DNA of 64,000 nt, taken from assembly GCF_029222925.1 (NCBI RefSeq), contig NZ_JARHUI010000003.1, forward strand, positions 603,721-667,720, read 5' to 3'. The stretch comes from Algoriphagus sp. CAU 1675. Its GTDB lineage: Bacteria; Bacteroidota; Bacteroidia; Cytophagales; Cyclobacteriaceae. The position numbers and the translations under genes are program-made. Shown here one piece after another: positions 26,608 through 36,112 of this stretch. The notes beneath the pieces were generated by a model. It was not told where the DNA came from, did not search any database, and saw nothing but the letters and a program-made list of their open reading frames with translations. Position 1 is the first letter of the stretch; each line of letters begins with the position of its first letter.

Positions 26608-26837
26608 GGGACAGGATCATGACCATGCCCACCCCAAGGATGACAGCGGCCAATCCTTTTAAATCCCAAAATCCCTCCTTTGAGCGGACCATGTTTTAAG
26701 ATCGCCTCTTTCATATATTGGCTGCATGTGGGAGTAAAACGGCAACTGGCTGGAAATAATGGAGAAATGGTATACTGGTAAACCAATACAGGGAAAATGA
26801 AAATTTTTCTAATCAAGTTTTTGAACATTTGATTCAT
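26604..26837 (-). CDS. yidD: Membrane protein insertion efficiency factor YidD
   Basis: 77 residues. [27 protein letters not shown] and [15 protein letters not shown] are the family core. It helps YidC/Sec insert inner-membrane proteins. It overlaps the lgt stop by four bases on the opposite strand, and its 5' end overlaps the open frame of the next gene. Confidence 0.96.
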   Translation of the reverse strand: MNQMFKNLIRKIFIFPVLVYQYTISPLFPASCRFTPTCSQYMKEAILKHGPLKGGILGFKRIGRCHPWGGHGHDPVP

Positions 26838-26888
26838 TATTGCGGGGGCTCCAATCGGTTAACCAAAAGTACTACATACAGATTCCAA

Positions 26889-28334
26889 TTGACCAAAAAA
26901 AGTTTACATATAGCGTTTACTATTCTATTCCTAACATTGGGAATAATCACTCCTGGTCTGGCACAGGAAAATGACTTCTCCTCTTTTCAGGAGGGATTTC
27001 CCGACAGTATCAAGGTCAACAACATCTATATTATTGGAAATCAGAAAACCCAGAAAAACGTAATTCTAAGAGAGCTTGATTTCGCAACCAATTATTATTA
27101 TCCATGGGAGCTATTTTTAGAAATCTTAGAAGCAGACCAAAAGAAAATATATAATCTACGGCTATTTACTTCAGTAGAAGTCACACCACTTTTTACCGGT
27201 CCACAGGAAGTAGAAATTCTGATTTCAGTTAAGGAGCGATGGTATGTAGTGCCTTCCCTTATTTTCCAGCTTGCCGATCGAAACTTTTCGGAATGGTGGA
27301 CCAACCAAAACAGGGATTTTTCCAGAGTCAACTTTGGAATGCGCCTCAGTCATGGAAATGTCGCAGGAAGAAATGAAAAGCTTCGGTTTTCAGGCCAATT
27401 GGGTTTTACCAGAGCCTTGGATTTTCAATACAGCAAACCTTACATAGACAAAAAGCAAAAACATGGGCTTGCTGCTCAGGTTACTTTCTATGAAAATAAG
27501 ACCATACCACTCAAATCTGAGTTTAACCGTCAGGTTTTCTACACCAATGAAAATGAGGAAGTATTAAGAAGAAACATGTCCTTAGCCTTGAGGTATACCT
27601 TCAGGAGGACATTCTACAACTTTCATTTTTTCACATTGGGCTACAATTACACCTGGATAAATCAGGATGTCTTACTACAAAACCCCTCCTATTTTCAGCA
27701 TGATGGGAATAGTCTCAAATACATGTTCTTATCGTATTCCTTTAGACATGACAAGAGAGATAATAATTCCTATGCGACCGACGGCGAGCTTTTACAACTT
27801 ACTGCCACAAAATATGGAGTCTTTTCAGTAGAGAATATGGATGAAGTGGAGGTAAACCTTACTGCCAACCGGTACCTCAAACTTTCTGACAGTTTTCATT
27901 TTGCTACAGGCTTGACCGCCAACTGGTTTTTGAGTCCAAACCAACCTTATACCCTTGTCCGTGGTATTGGCTATACCCCCAATTTTATTAGAGGCTATGA
28001 ATTAAATGTAATTGAAGGACAGCAACTTTATGTACATAAAAACAGCCTTCGCTGGAAGTTTATAGACTGGAAATTCGATATTTCCAACACCATTGCATTG
28101 GACCAATTTAATACCATTCCACTTAGACTTTATCTCAGTGCCAATTTTGACCACGGGTATGTCAAAGACAGGAATCAAATTCCGGAGAATGCCTTACTAG
28201 CAAATAAATACCTTTTTGGATATGGTGTGGGATTAGATATGGTATGGATTTATGATGCCGTGTTTCGCTTTGAATATTCTATCAATAATAACCGCGGAGC
28301 CAATTTCTTTTTCAACATAAAGGCTCCTTTCTAA
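26889..28334 (+). CDS. Omp85/BamA-like outer-membrane protein with one POTRA domain
   Basis: 481 residues from TTG 26889, chosen because it opens a signal peptide (MTKKSLHIAFTILFLTLG...GLAQ); the frame is open to TTG 26829, inside yidD. One POTRA-like unit (VNNIYIIGNQKTQKNVILRELDF, about 45-120) precedes a beta-barrel with alternating aromatic strands, ending in FFFNIKAPF. Length and single POTRA suggest a reduced Omp85 member (TamA/FhaC-like size) rather than BamA itself. Role: outer-membrane insertion or translocation, partner unknown. Confidence 0.8.
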   Translation: MTKKSLHIAFTILFLTLGIITPGLAQENDFSSFQEGFPDSIKVNNIYIIGNQKTQKNVILRELDFATNYYYPWELFLEILEADQKKIYNLRLFTSVEVTPLFTGPQEVEILISVKERWYVVPSLIFQLADRNFSEWWTNQNRDFSRVNFGMRLSHGNVAGRNEKLRFSGQLGFTRALDFQYSKPYIDKKQKHGLAAQVTFYENKTIPLKSEFNRQVFYTNENEEVLRRNMSLALRYTFRRTFYNFHFFTLGYNYTWINQDVLLQNPSYFQHDGNSLKYMFLSYSFRHDKRDNNSYATDGELLQLTATKYGVFSVENMDEVEVNLTANRYLKLSDSFHFATGLTANWFLSPNQPYTLVRGIGYTPNFIRGYELNVIEGQQLYVHKNSLRWKFIDWKFDISNTIALDQFNTIPLRLYLSANFDHGYVKDRNQIPENALLANKYLFGYGVGLDMVWIYDAVFRFEYSINNNRGANFFFNIKAPF

Positions 28335-28415
28335 TCCCTTAAAACTTTAACTTCCTGAATTTCAGTTTTTACAAAAGTTTTAACTAACTTATGTTTTCAC
28401 TTTTTCTAAAAACTC

Positions 28416-29237
28416 ATGCGGGCTTTTATTTTTTCCTTCCTGCTTTTTGGACTATCTGTTCAGAGCTTTGCTCAACTTGATCCACTGACCCAGGCTCATG
28501 GAGCTAGAAGTCAGGGACTGGGAAATATCAAAACCCATATTTGGGACACTTGGGCTGTTTTCAACAATATTGGTGCTTTGGACCGAATCGAACAATCCGA
28601 AATTGGATTGGGCATTGACCAACGCTACGGATTAAAGGAACTATCCACTCTTGATTTAACACTTGCCTTCAAAAATCAACTCGGAACGATTGGAATTGGA
28701 GTTTCAAGGTTTGGAGGAAAACTATTCAACCAGCAATCCTTTGGGTTGGGATTTTCCAACCAATTGGGAATTGTGAGTTTTGGAGCCAAACTAGATTGGT
28801 ACCAAACCCAGCAAGAAGGCTTCGGAAGTGCCGGCACTCTCTTATTTAGTTTAGGAGGAGTCGCTGAATTAAGTCCGGATTTATGGATTGGAGCACATTT
28901 TTCAAATATCAATCGGGGAAAAATAAGTCCAGAAAGCTCTTATCGTCTACCTACAGCCATACAGATGGGAGTACATTACCGTCCCGGTGAAAACCTAAGT
29001 TTATTCACTGAACTTGAGAAAGACATTTCTATCCAACCCATCCTAAAGTTCGGTCTGGAATACCAACTTCAGGATTGGATTCAACTGCGAACTGGATTCA
29101 ATAGCAATCCGGGAAGATTGTTTTTTGGTCTGGGTTTATTACCCGGAAAATTTACGATTCACTATGCCTATGGGCAAAATGCCGCACTAGGAACATCGCA
29201 TCACTTGAGTCTTGGAATAAAATGGAAGGAAAACTAA
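28416..29237 (+). CDS. Outer-membrane beta-barrel protein, PorV/PorQ-like
   Basis: 273 residues. Signal peptide MRAFIFSFLLFGLSVQSFAQ, then the GARSQGLGNIKTHIWDTWAVFNNIGALD opening typical of FadL-like PorV/PorQ barrels, and alternating hydrophobic strands to the C-terminal SLGIKW. Shorter than PorQ or PorV, so an exact type IX role is not claimed. Its 3' end overlaps the next gene by 16 bases, so the two are translationally coupled and probably act together in the outer membrane. Confidence 0.7.
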   Translation: MRAFIFSFLLFGLSVQSFAQLDPLTQAHGARSQGLGNIKTHIWDTWAVFNNIGALDRIEQSEIGLGIDQRYGLKELSTLDLTLAFKNQLGTIGIGVSRFGGKLFNQQSFGLGFSNQLGIVSFGAKLDWYQTQQEGFGSAGTLLFSLGGVAELSPDLWIGAHFSNINRGKISPESSYRLPTAIQMGVHYRPGENLSLFTELEKDISIQPILKFGLEYQLQDWIQLRTGFNSNPGRLFFGLGLLPGKFTIHYAYGQNAALGTSHHLSLGIKWKEN

Positions 29238-31327
29238 AACTCCTAGGTAGCCTTTGGTTCTTTTTCATCCTTTCCTGGGTCATGGCTCAGAGCCCCCCTA
29301 TTCCCGAAATCAATCAGGAAGAATTGATCGAGCGCCTTTTCCCGATACAGGACGAAGAAATGGACTATGAATCTGTTTATGAAATGCTTCTCCAACTGTA
29401 TTTAAATCCAATCAATATCAACTTTGCAGATAGCGAAACCCTACAAAGCACCTACCTTCTGAGTCCAACCCAAATCAACAACCTTATCCAATACAGGCAA
29501 GTAAACGGGCCGTTGATTTCCCTTTATGAACTTCAGGCTATTCCAGGATTTGATCTGGAAACTATTGAAAAACTTCTCCCCTTTGTAATTATTGAATCAA
29601 GTCCCCAAAAAACGAAAAGGTTTATTGAAAGGCTTAAAAGTGAAGAACAGTCCTATTTTCTTTTTCGGCACAGAAAGGTCTGGGAAAACCGAAGGGGCTT
29701 TCTTCCACCTGATACCAGTAGAAACGGAACATTATCCACTCGGTACCTGGGAGATCCAAACGACCTTTATCTGAGATTCAGAGTTCAACATTCCAGAGAT
29801 TTCAGTATTGGATTTACAATGGATAAAGATGCTGGAGAACAATTTATTTGGGACAGAAAAACAGCCCGATTTGGCTTCAACTTTCTATCTTATCATTTTA
29901 CCCGATATGAAGTCGGGAAGTGGAAAACAATTTCCATAGGTGATTTTCAAGCTTCATTTGGACAGGGATTGGTTTTTGGAGCTGGATATTCTCTTGGAAA
30001 AGGTGCCGAAACTGTACCCATTGTCAAAAGAAATACGAATGGAATTATCCCCTATACCGCCTCAATGGAATTTGGTTTTTTTCGTGGAATAGGTACTACC
30101 TACTCCCATAAAAATTGGCTTTTTAGCCTCATCGCTTCCAATACCTCCAGAGATGGCAGAGGATCAGTTTCCTTGGACTCACTGGAAAATGAATTCAATC
30201 ATATCAATTCTTTCAACCAAAGTGGTCTCCATCGAACTCCCAGCGAAATCTCCACCAAAAGACAGTTTAGGGAATATAATTTGGGCACAAATATCCAATA
30301 TCTTCACAGATCAGGGAAATTCAACTCAGGAATCAATTATTTGATGACCAAATTTGACAGGTCATGGATCAGAGATCCCAGACCTTACAATCATTTTGAA
30401 TTTGCTGGTCAGATCAATCAAATTGGAAGCATTTATTCTAATTTCAGTTGGAAGAATTTTTTGTTTTTCGGAGAATCAGGTATTTCCAAATCCGGAGGAA
30501 TGGGAAGTGTTTTCGGTTTCATCAGCAGCCTCAATCCAAAAATTGATTTTTCACTTCTCTGGAGGAAATATGATCGTGATTTTCACAGCTTCTATGGCAA
30601 TTCCTTCTCTGAGGGAACTCGCCCAATCAACGAACAGGGAACCTATCTTGGGCTTGAAATCAGACCTGCAAAACAATGGAAAGTAAATGGTTACTTTGAC
30701 TTTTTCAGATTCCCCTGGCTAAAATATAGATTATACGCACCTTCTTCAGGACATGAGATGCTCTTACGCCTGGCCTTTTCTCCGAGAAAAGACCTGAGAG
30801 CGTTTATTCAAATTCGGGAGGAACAAAAAGACAGAAATCTTTCGGACAGTGGAGAGCCGTCTTTACCCTATCGTGTCACAACTCTTAAAAAACTGAACGG
30901 GTTAATAAGTCTAGAATACAACATCTATAAAAACCTGTTCTGGAGATCCCGGATTTTATTTAGCCGAGTGAATGATCAGTTCGCCATAACTAGAGGATTT
31001 ATGGTGTTGCAAGACTTAAACTTTAAAAAAGAGCGATGGAAAATCACGGGTCGGTTTGCCTTGTTTGATACGGATAATTACGATACCAGAATCTATGCCT
31101 TCGAAAACAATGTTCTATGGACTTTTTCCATTCCTGCTTTCAGTGGCCAAGGGCAGCGGTATTACCTACTTGGAGAGTTTGATTTGAACCCAAAAATCAC
31201 CGCCTACCTAAGATTTGCCAAAACCAGTTATACCGACAGAGAAAGTATTGGAACTGGTCTTCAAACCATAGAAGGAACAGGAATAACCGAAACCACTTTT
31301 CTGATCCGATATTTCCTAAACCGGTAA
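29222..31327 (+). CDS. Helix-hairpin-helix plus outer-membrane barrel protein
   Basis: 701 residues. Signal sequence (about 1-22), then two helix-hairpin-helix units (about 55-125): NPININFADSETLQ...LIQYRQVNGPLISLYELQAIPGFDLETIEKLLPF, of the ComEA/T2SK type. The remaining about 550 residues are beta-rich with barrel-like alternation (e.g. YEVGKWKTISIGDFQ, FGEFDLNPKITAYLRF-like strands) ending in TTFLIRYFLNR. HhH modules bind DNA non-specifically or act in protein contacts. A periplasmic HhH joined to a barrel is unusual; function unknown. Overlaps the PorV-like gene by 16 bases. Confidence 0.8.
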   Translation: MEGKLKLLGSLWFFFILSWVMAQSPPIPEINQEELIERLFPIQDEEMDYESVYEMLLQLYLNPININFADSETLQSTYLLSPTQINNLIQYRQVNGPLISLYELQAIPGFDLETIEKLLPFVIIESSPQKTKRFIERLKSEEQSYFLFRHRKVWENRRGFLPPDTSRNGTLSTRYLGDPNDLYLRFRVQHSRDFSIGFTMDKDAGEQFIWDRKTARFGFNFLSYHFTRYEVGKWKTISIGDFQASFGQGLVFGAGYSLGKGAETVPIVKRNTNGIIPYTASMEFGFFRGIGTTYSHKNWLFSLIASNTSRDGRGSVSLDSLENEFNHINSFNQSGLHRTPSEISTKRQFREYNLGTNIQYLHRSGKFNSGINYLMTKFDRSWIRDPRPYNHFEFAGQINQIGSIYSNFSWKNFLFFGESGISKSGGMGSVFGFISSLNPKIDFSLLWRKYDRDFHSFYGNSFSEGTRPINEQGTYLGLEIRPAKQWKVNGYFDFFRFPWLKYRLYAPSSGHEMLLRLAFSPRKDLRAFIQIREEQKDRNLSDSGEPSLPYRVTTLKKLNGLISLEYNIYKNLFWRSRILFSRVNDQFAITRGFMVLQDLNFKKERWKITGRFALFDTDNYDTRIYAFENNVLWTFSIPAFSGQGQRYYLLGEFDLNPKITAYLRFAKTSYTDRESIGTGLQTIEGTGITETTFLIRYFLNR

Positions 31328-31389
31328 AATTCCATCAATGGTCCCAAAATAATTCTCTTTTTTAATAATTTGAGTGCAAAGAAACCTCT

Positions 31390-33825
31390 ATGAAAAAAAT
31401 ACTACAAACCACCTTCCTTTTCCTTCTTACTTTGGGGATAGCTACTGCCCAAAACTTGGACTTGAGCAAGCTCAGCAAAAAAGAAGGATTTGTTCCATTT
31501 TACCTCGATGAGGAAAAAGGGAAAATTTATCTTGAAATCGATAAACTGGATTTCGAATTCCTGTATGTCAATTCACTCACAGCTGGGGTTGGATCCAATG
31601 ACATTGGACTGGACCGAGGCCAATTGGGCGATACCCGAATTGTGGAATTCAGAAAAACTGGAAACAAAGTATTTCTTGTTCATAAAAATTATGATTTCCG
31701 GGCTTATTCAGAAAATCCCTACGAGGTCAAGTCCATTCAGGATGCTTTTGCTGAATCCGTTCTTTGGGGTTTTGAAATCGTTCAAAAAAATGGGGATAAA
31801 CTCATTGTTGATGCAACCAACTTTTACATGCAAGATGCGCATGGAGTTGCTCAGAGACTCAGTCAAGGCAGACAGGGCACCTATAGAACCGATGCTAGCC
31901 GCTCAGGGCTTTACTATCCAACCACGAAAAATTTCCCGAAAAACACGGAGGTTGAAGCCACAATTACTTTGACCGGTAATGCAACAGGAGGATATATACG
32001 TTCAGTAACCCCTACCCCAGATGCAGTTACCGTACGGATGCGCCATTCCTTCATTGAGCTTCCGGACGACAATTATCAACCACGAGAGTTTGATCCAAGA
32101 GGAGGATTTTTCTCGATCAGCTACATGGACTTCACCACTCCAATTTCGGAGCCTATAGTCAAGCGCTTTATCTCTCGTCATCGACTGGAAAAAAAGAACC
32201 CCGATGCTGCTGTTTCTGAAGTAGTAGAACCCATTGTCTATTATTTGGATCGTGGTACTCCTGAGCCGGTTGCCTCAGCCCTTATAGAAGGGGGAAATTG
32301 GTGGGCACAGGCTTTTGAAGCCGCTGGTTTCAAAAATGCCTTCCGGGTGGAATTGGCTCCAGAAGGAATGGACTTGATGGATGTGCGATATAACGTGATC
32401 CAATGGGTTCACCGCTCTACCAGAGGATGGTCTTATGGCAGCAGTATCAGAGACCCAAGAACAGGTGAAATCATTAAAGGACAGGTTTCTTTGGGTTCCC
32501 TGAGAGTCAGACAGGATTATCTGATTGCTCAGGGGCTATTGCAGCCTTTTGAGGAAGGAAAACCTGCTGACCCCAAGCAATTGGAATTGGCATTGGCTAG
32601 ATTGAGACAGCTTTCTGCTCATGAAATTGGTCATACCATTGGTCTAGCTCATAGTTATGCTACTTCTGCAAACAATCGTTCATCTGTGATGGACTATCCT
32701 TATCCCCTCATCACCGAAAATTCCAAAGGAGAATTGGATTTAAGTGCTGCCTACGATGACAAAATTGGAGAATGGGATAAGTGGGCAATAACCTATGGCT
32801 ATGGAACACCTGCCTCCGGTCAAAGTGAAGTAGAGTTCACCCAGCAGACTTTATTGAAAACCTATGCTGCCGGGTATGAATTCATTACAGATTCAGATTC
32901 AAGAAATCCAAGCGGAGTACATCCACGCTCTCACCTTTGGGACAATGGGGCCTCCGCTTCCTCTGAATTGATGAGAATGCTGCAGCTCAGATCAAACAGA
33001 CTCAAAACCTTTGGATTAAATGCTATCCGTGAAGGTGAACCGGAAGCTTTGTTGGAAGAGGTTTTGGTGCCGCTTTATCTGATGCACCGCTATCAGATTG
33101 AGGCTACCAGTAAACTTATAGGTGGACTGGATTATACCTATAAGATAAAAGGTGACAATCAGCCCCGACAAAGTGCCATTTCGGCCAAAGATCAAAATGA
33201 GGCCCTCAATGCTTTGCTTTATGCCATTTCCCCTAATCAATTGGAGGTACCGCAACATATCTTGGACTTGATCCCGCCCAGACCCTATGGATATGGAAAA
33301 AACAGAGAAACCTTTGTCTCTAGAACCGGGCCTGTTTTTGATCCAATCGCCCCTGCAGAAAGCGTAGTAGACATGACCTTCAACTTCCTATTTGAGGAAG
33401 GCAGAGTCAATAGAGTTTATCTGCAAAACCTTCAAAACAATAGTCTTCCGGGATTAGATGAGGTATTAAACAAGGTTTCAGAACAGGTTTTCTCCAAGGG
33501 ACTTCCTGCTGGACTAAAGGCTGAAATCAAAATGATGACAGAATCTAAACTGGTAGATCATCTGATTTTGGTAGCCAAAAACCCAGAAATTTCCAATTCA
33601 GTAAGGGCTATCACAAGATCCCATCTGAACTCTCTGGCCAACGGATCATCTGGCTTAACAAACAGAGAAGGAAATGCGCTTCTATCTGCACATTCCATGT
33701 ACCTTTCAGATAAGATCAATGCATTTTTGAAACTTCCTGTAGAACTGACACCTCAGGAAAACTTAAAGGTTCCGGACGGAGCACCAATCGGCTCAGATTC
33801 GATGAGCTGTGATATGGACTATTAA
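31390..33825 (+). CDS. Zinc-dependent metalloprotease, metzincin-like, exported
   Basis: 811 residues with signal peptide MKKILQTTFLFLLTLGIATAQ. The zinc motif HEIGHTIGLAH (H411, E412, H415, H421) and a downstream SSVMDYPYP Met-turn make a metzincin active site. The long N-terminal region (DUF5117-like) and C-terminal region (DUF4953-like) match the large Bacteroidota periplasmic proteases of this kind. Substrate unknown. No sorting domain at the C-terminus; it ends SDSMSCDMDY. A hairpin terminator follows. Confidence 0.92.
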   Translation: MKKILQTTFLFLLTLGIATAQNLDLSKLSKKEGFVPFYLDEEKGKIYLEIDKLDFEFLYVNSLTAGVGSNDIGLDRGQLGDTRIVEFRKTGNKVFLVHKNYDFRAYSENPYEVKSIQDAFAESVLWGFEIVQKNGDKLIVDATNFYMQDAHGVAQRLSQGRQGTYRTDASRSGLYYPTTKNFPKNTEVEATITLTGNATGGYIRSVTPTPDAVTVRMRHSFIELPDDNYQPREFDPRGGFFSISYMDFTTPISEPIVKRFISRHRLEKKNPDAAVSEVVEPIVYYLDRGTPEPVASALIEGGNWWAQAFEAAGFKNAFRVELAPEGMDLMDVRYNVIQWVHRSTRGWSYGSSIRDPRTGEIIKGQVSLGSLRVRQDYLIAQGLLQPFEEGKPADPKQLELALARLRQLSAHEIGHTIGLAHSYATSANNRSSVMDYPYPLITENSKGELDLSAAYDDKIGEWDKWAITYGYGTPASGQSEVEFTQQTLLKTYAAGYEFITDSDSRNPSGVHPRSHLWDNGASASSELMRMLQLRSNRLKTFGLNAIREGEPEALLEEVLVPLYLMHRYQIEATSKLIGGLDYTYKIKGDNQPRQSAISAKDQNEALNALLYAISPNQLEVPQHILDLIPPRPYGYGKNRETFVSRTGPVFDPIAPAESVVDMTFNFLFEEGRVNRVYLQNLQNNSLPGLDEVLNKVSEQVFSKGLPAGLKAEIKMMTESKLVDHLILVAKNPEISNSVRAITRSHLNSLANGSSGLTNREGNALLSAHSMYLSDKINAFLKLPVELTPQENLKVPDGAPIGSDSMSCDMDY

Positions 33826-33830
33826 CAGAG

Positions 33831-33856
33831 ATGCCGGGTAATTCCCGGCATTTTTG
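33831..33856 (+). terminator. Terminator after the metalloprotease gene
   Basis: ATGCCGGG (33831-33838), loop TAATT, CCCGGCAT (33844-33851), then TTTT. Strong GC stem with T tail, six bases after the stop codon. Confidence 0.9.
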
Positions 33857-34021
33857 TTTGATTGAGATTGTCCTTTTCTACCAAGAATTTTTAAATACCC
33901 TTGGCCGAAGGAGATGCATTCCGTTACAATTGGGTAATTTTGGTTATTGATAAAAAAGGCTGGGATTTTCCGAACCAAAAGGATTCTCAACCGATTAATT
34001 ATCCAAAAGCAATTAAAGACT

Positions 34022-36055
34022 ATGAATAACCCACTTTTGGCAGAGTTTGCCACCCCTTTCCATACCGCGCCATTTAATCAACTAAAACCTGAACATTTCC
34101 TTCCGGCGGTACAAGAGTCCATTCAACTTGCCAAAGGGGAAATTGAAAAAATAAAATCAGAAGCCCTACCCACATTTTCCAATACAATTGAAGCCCTGGA
34201 TCGATCAGGAAAGAAACTCAACATTGTCACTTCCATCTTTTTTAACCTGAATTCGGCTGAAACCAACGAGGAAATCCAAAAATTGGCGAGGGAAATTTCT
34301 CCTTTGCTAACCGAGCATTCCAATGACATTTTATTGGATCAGGAACTTTTCAGCCGTGTGGAACAGGTTTACTCCCAAAAGGAGGAACTTACACTTAGCC
34401 CGGAACAGAAAACCTTATTGGACAAAACATATAAGGCTTTTGTTAGAAATGGAGCAAAGCTTTCCGGAGAAGAAGCCGAAAAGCTCCGAAAAATCGATCA
34501 GGAGTTGGCTCAGCTCAGCTTGAAATTTGGAGAAAACGTGCTTGCGGAAACCAACAAGTATGTTCACTTTATCGAAAATGAAAGTGAAATAGAAGGGCTA
34601 CATGAAGGAATCAAAGAAGCTGCAGCCCAAACATCCGAAGATAAAGGCAAACCGGGACAGTGGGCCTTCACCTTGGACTATCCAAGCTATATCCCAACCA
34701 TGACTTATGCCAAAAACAGGGAACTTCGAAAAACCCTTTTCTTGGCCTACAATACCAAATGCTGCAAAGGTGACGAACTGGACAATCAAGAAATCATCAA
34801 AGACATTCTAAGGCTCAGACATGACCGTGCAGTTTTACTTGGCTATAAAAGCCATGCAGACTTTGTCTTGGAAGAGCGCATGGCCAAAAGTCCATTATCC
34901 GTCATGAAGTTTCTTGAAGACCTGTTGGAAAAAGCCAAACCCAAAGCCGAAGAGGAGGTCCGGGAACTTGAAGAGTTTGCTAAAAATTTGGATGGGATCG
35001 AAGAAATCCAAAAATGGGATTTTGCTTATTATTCAGAACTCCTGAAAAAGGCCAAATACGAATTGGACGATGAACTTCTCCGTCCCTATTTCAAATTGGA
35101 AAATGTCATTGAAGGAGTTTTCCAAACAGCTGGAAAACTCTATGGGCTTAGCTTTACTCCAAACCCGGAAATTCCGGTATACCATCCCGAAGTCACGGCC
35201 TATGAGGTTAAAGACCGACAAGGGAAACACCTAGCGGTATTTTATGCGGACTTTTTCCCAAGGGCAGGAAAGAGAAACGGTGCCTGGATGACCAGTTTTC
35301 GTGGGCAGAACAAAACTGGAGAACACGAACAGCGACCTCATGTTTCCATCGTCTGCAACTTTACCAAGCCAACTAAAACCAAGCCTAGTCTTCTAACTTT
35401 CAATGAGGTAACAACTCTTTTCCATGAATTTGGCCATGCCTTACATGGAATGATGGCAAGGGGTACTTATGAAAGTTTATCCGGTACCAGTGTGTATTGG
35501 GATTTCGTAGAACTTCCGTCCCAGATATTCGAAAACTGGTGTTTTGAAAAAGAATGCCTTGACTTATTTGCCCACCACTATGAAACTGGAGAGAAAATTT
35601 CAGAAAACATGATCGAGCGAATAAAGAAAGCTTCAAACTTCCAGCAGGGATATCAAACTGTACGTCAGATCAGTTTTGGATTATTGGATATGGCTTATCA
35701 TAGTGAGGACACTTCCAGGATCAAAGACATATTCCAGTTTGAAAGAGCTGTGATGAAGCGAACCGACCTACTCCCAGTAGTGGAAAACACTTTAATGAGC
35801 ACCTCTTTTTCCCATATTTTCCAAGGGGGCTATTCCTCTGGTTACTATAGCTACAAGTGGGCGGAAATTCTGGATGCTGATGCATTTGAGCTTTTTCAGG
35901 AGAAAGGTGTATTTGATCAAGAGACCGCACAATCCTTTGAAAAAAACATACTTTCTGCTGGAGGAAGCGAGCATCCTTCCGTATTGTATGCCAGATTTAG
36001 GGGAAGAGAACCAAGACCGGAAGCTTTGCTTAGAAGGTCAGGCTTGATCCAATAA
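34022..36055 (+). CDS. M3-family oligopeptidase (oligopeptidase A/dipeptidyl carboxypeptidase type)
   Basis: 677 residues from ATG 34022; the frame is open 25 codons upstream but the family N-terminus MNNPLLAEFATPFHTAPF begins here, and a TAATTTTG -7-like element at 33935-33942 fits a transcript starting before it. Zinc motif FHEFGHALHGM (H468, E469, H472) with the third ligand Glu in the following ELPSQ helix. No signal peptide: cytoplasmic. Degrades short peptides, including cleaved signal peptides. Length matches Dcp/PrlC. Confidence 0.95.
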   Translation: MNNPLLAEFATPFHTAPFNQLKPEHFLPAVQESIQLAKGEIEKIKSEALPTFSNTIEALDRSGKKLNIVTSIFFNLNSAETNEEIQKLAREISPLLTEHSNDILLDQELFSRVEQVYSQKEELTLSPEQKTLLDKTYKAFVRNGAKLSGEEAEKLRKIDQELAQLSLKFGENVLAETNKYVHFIENESEIEGLHEGIKEAAAQTSEDKGKPGQWAFTLDYPSYIPTMTYAKNRELRKTLFLAYNTKCCKGDELDNQEIIKDILRLRHDRAVLLGYKSHADFVLEERMAKSPLSVMKFLEDLLEKAKPKAEEEVRELEEFAKNLDGIEEIQKWDFAYYSELLKKAKYELDDELLRPYFKLENVIEGVFQTAGKLYGLSFTPNPEIPVYHPEVTAYEVKDRQGKHLAVFYADFFPRAGKRNGAWMTSFRGQNKTGEHEQRPHVSIVCNFTKPTKTKPSLLTFNEVTTLFHEFGHALHGMMARGTYESLSGTSVYWDFVELPSQIFENWCFEKECLDLFAHHYETGEKISENMIERIKKASNFQQGYQTVRQISFGLLDMAYHSEDTSRIKDIFQFERAVMKRTDLLPVVENTLMSTSFSHIFQGGYSSGYYSYKWAEILDADAFELFQEKGVFDQETAQSFEKNILSAGGSEHPSVLYARFRGREPRPEALLRRSGLIQ

Positions 36056-36112
36056 AATTTGATATATCTAAGCTGAAAAGTATCTTCTCGTCAAAACTAT
36101 TTTCGACAAATC

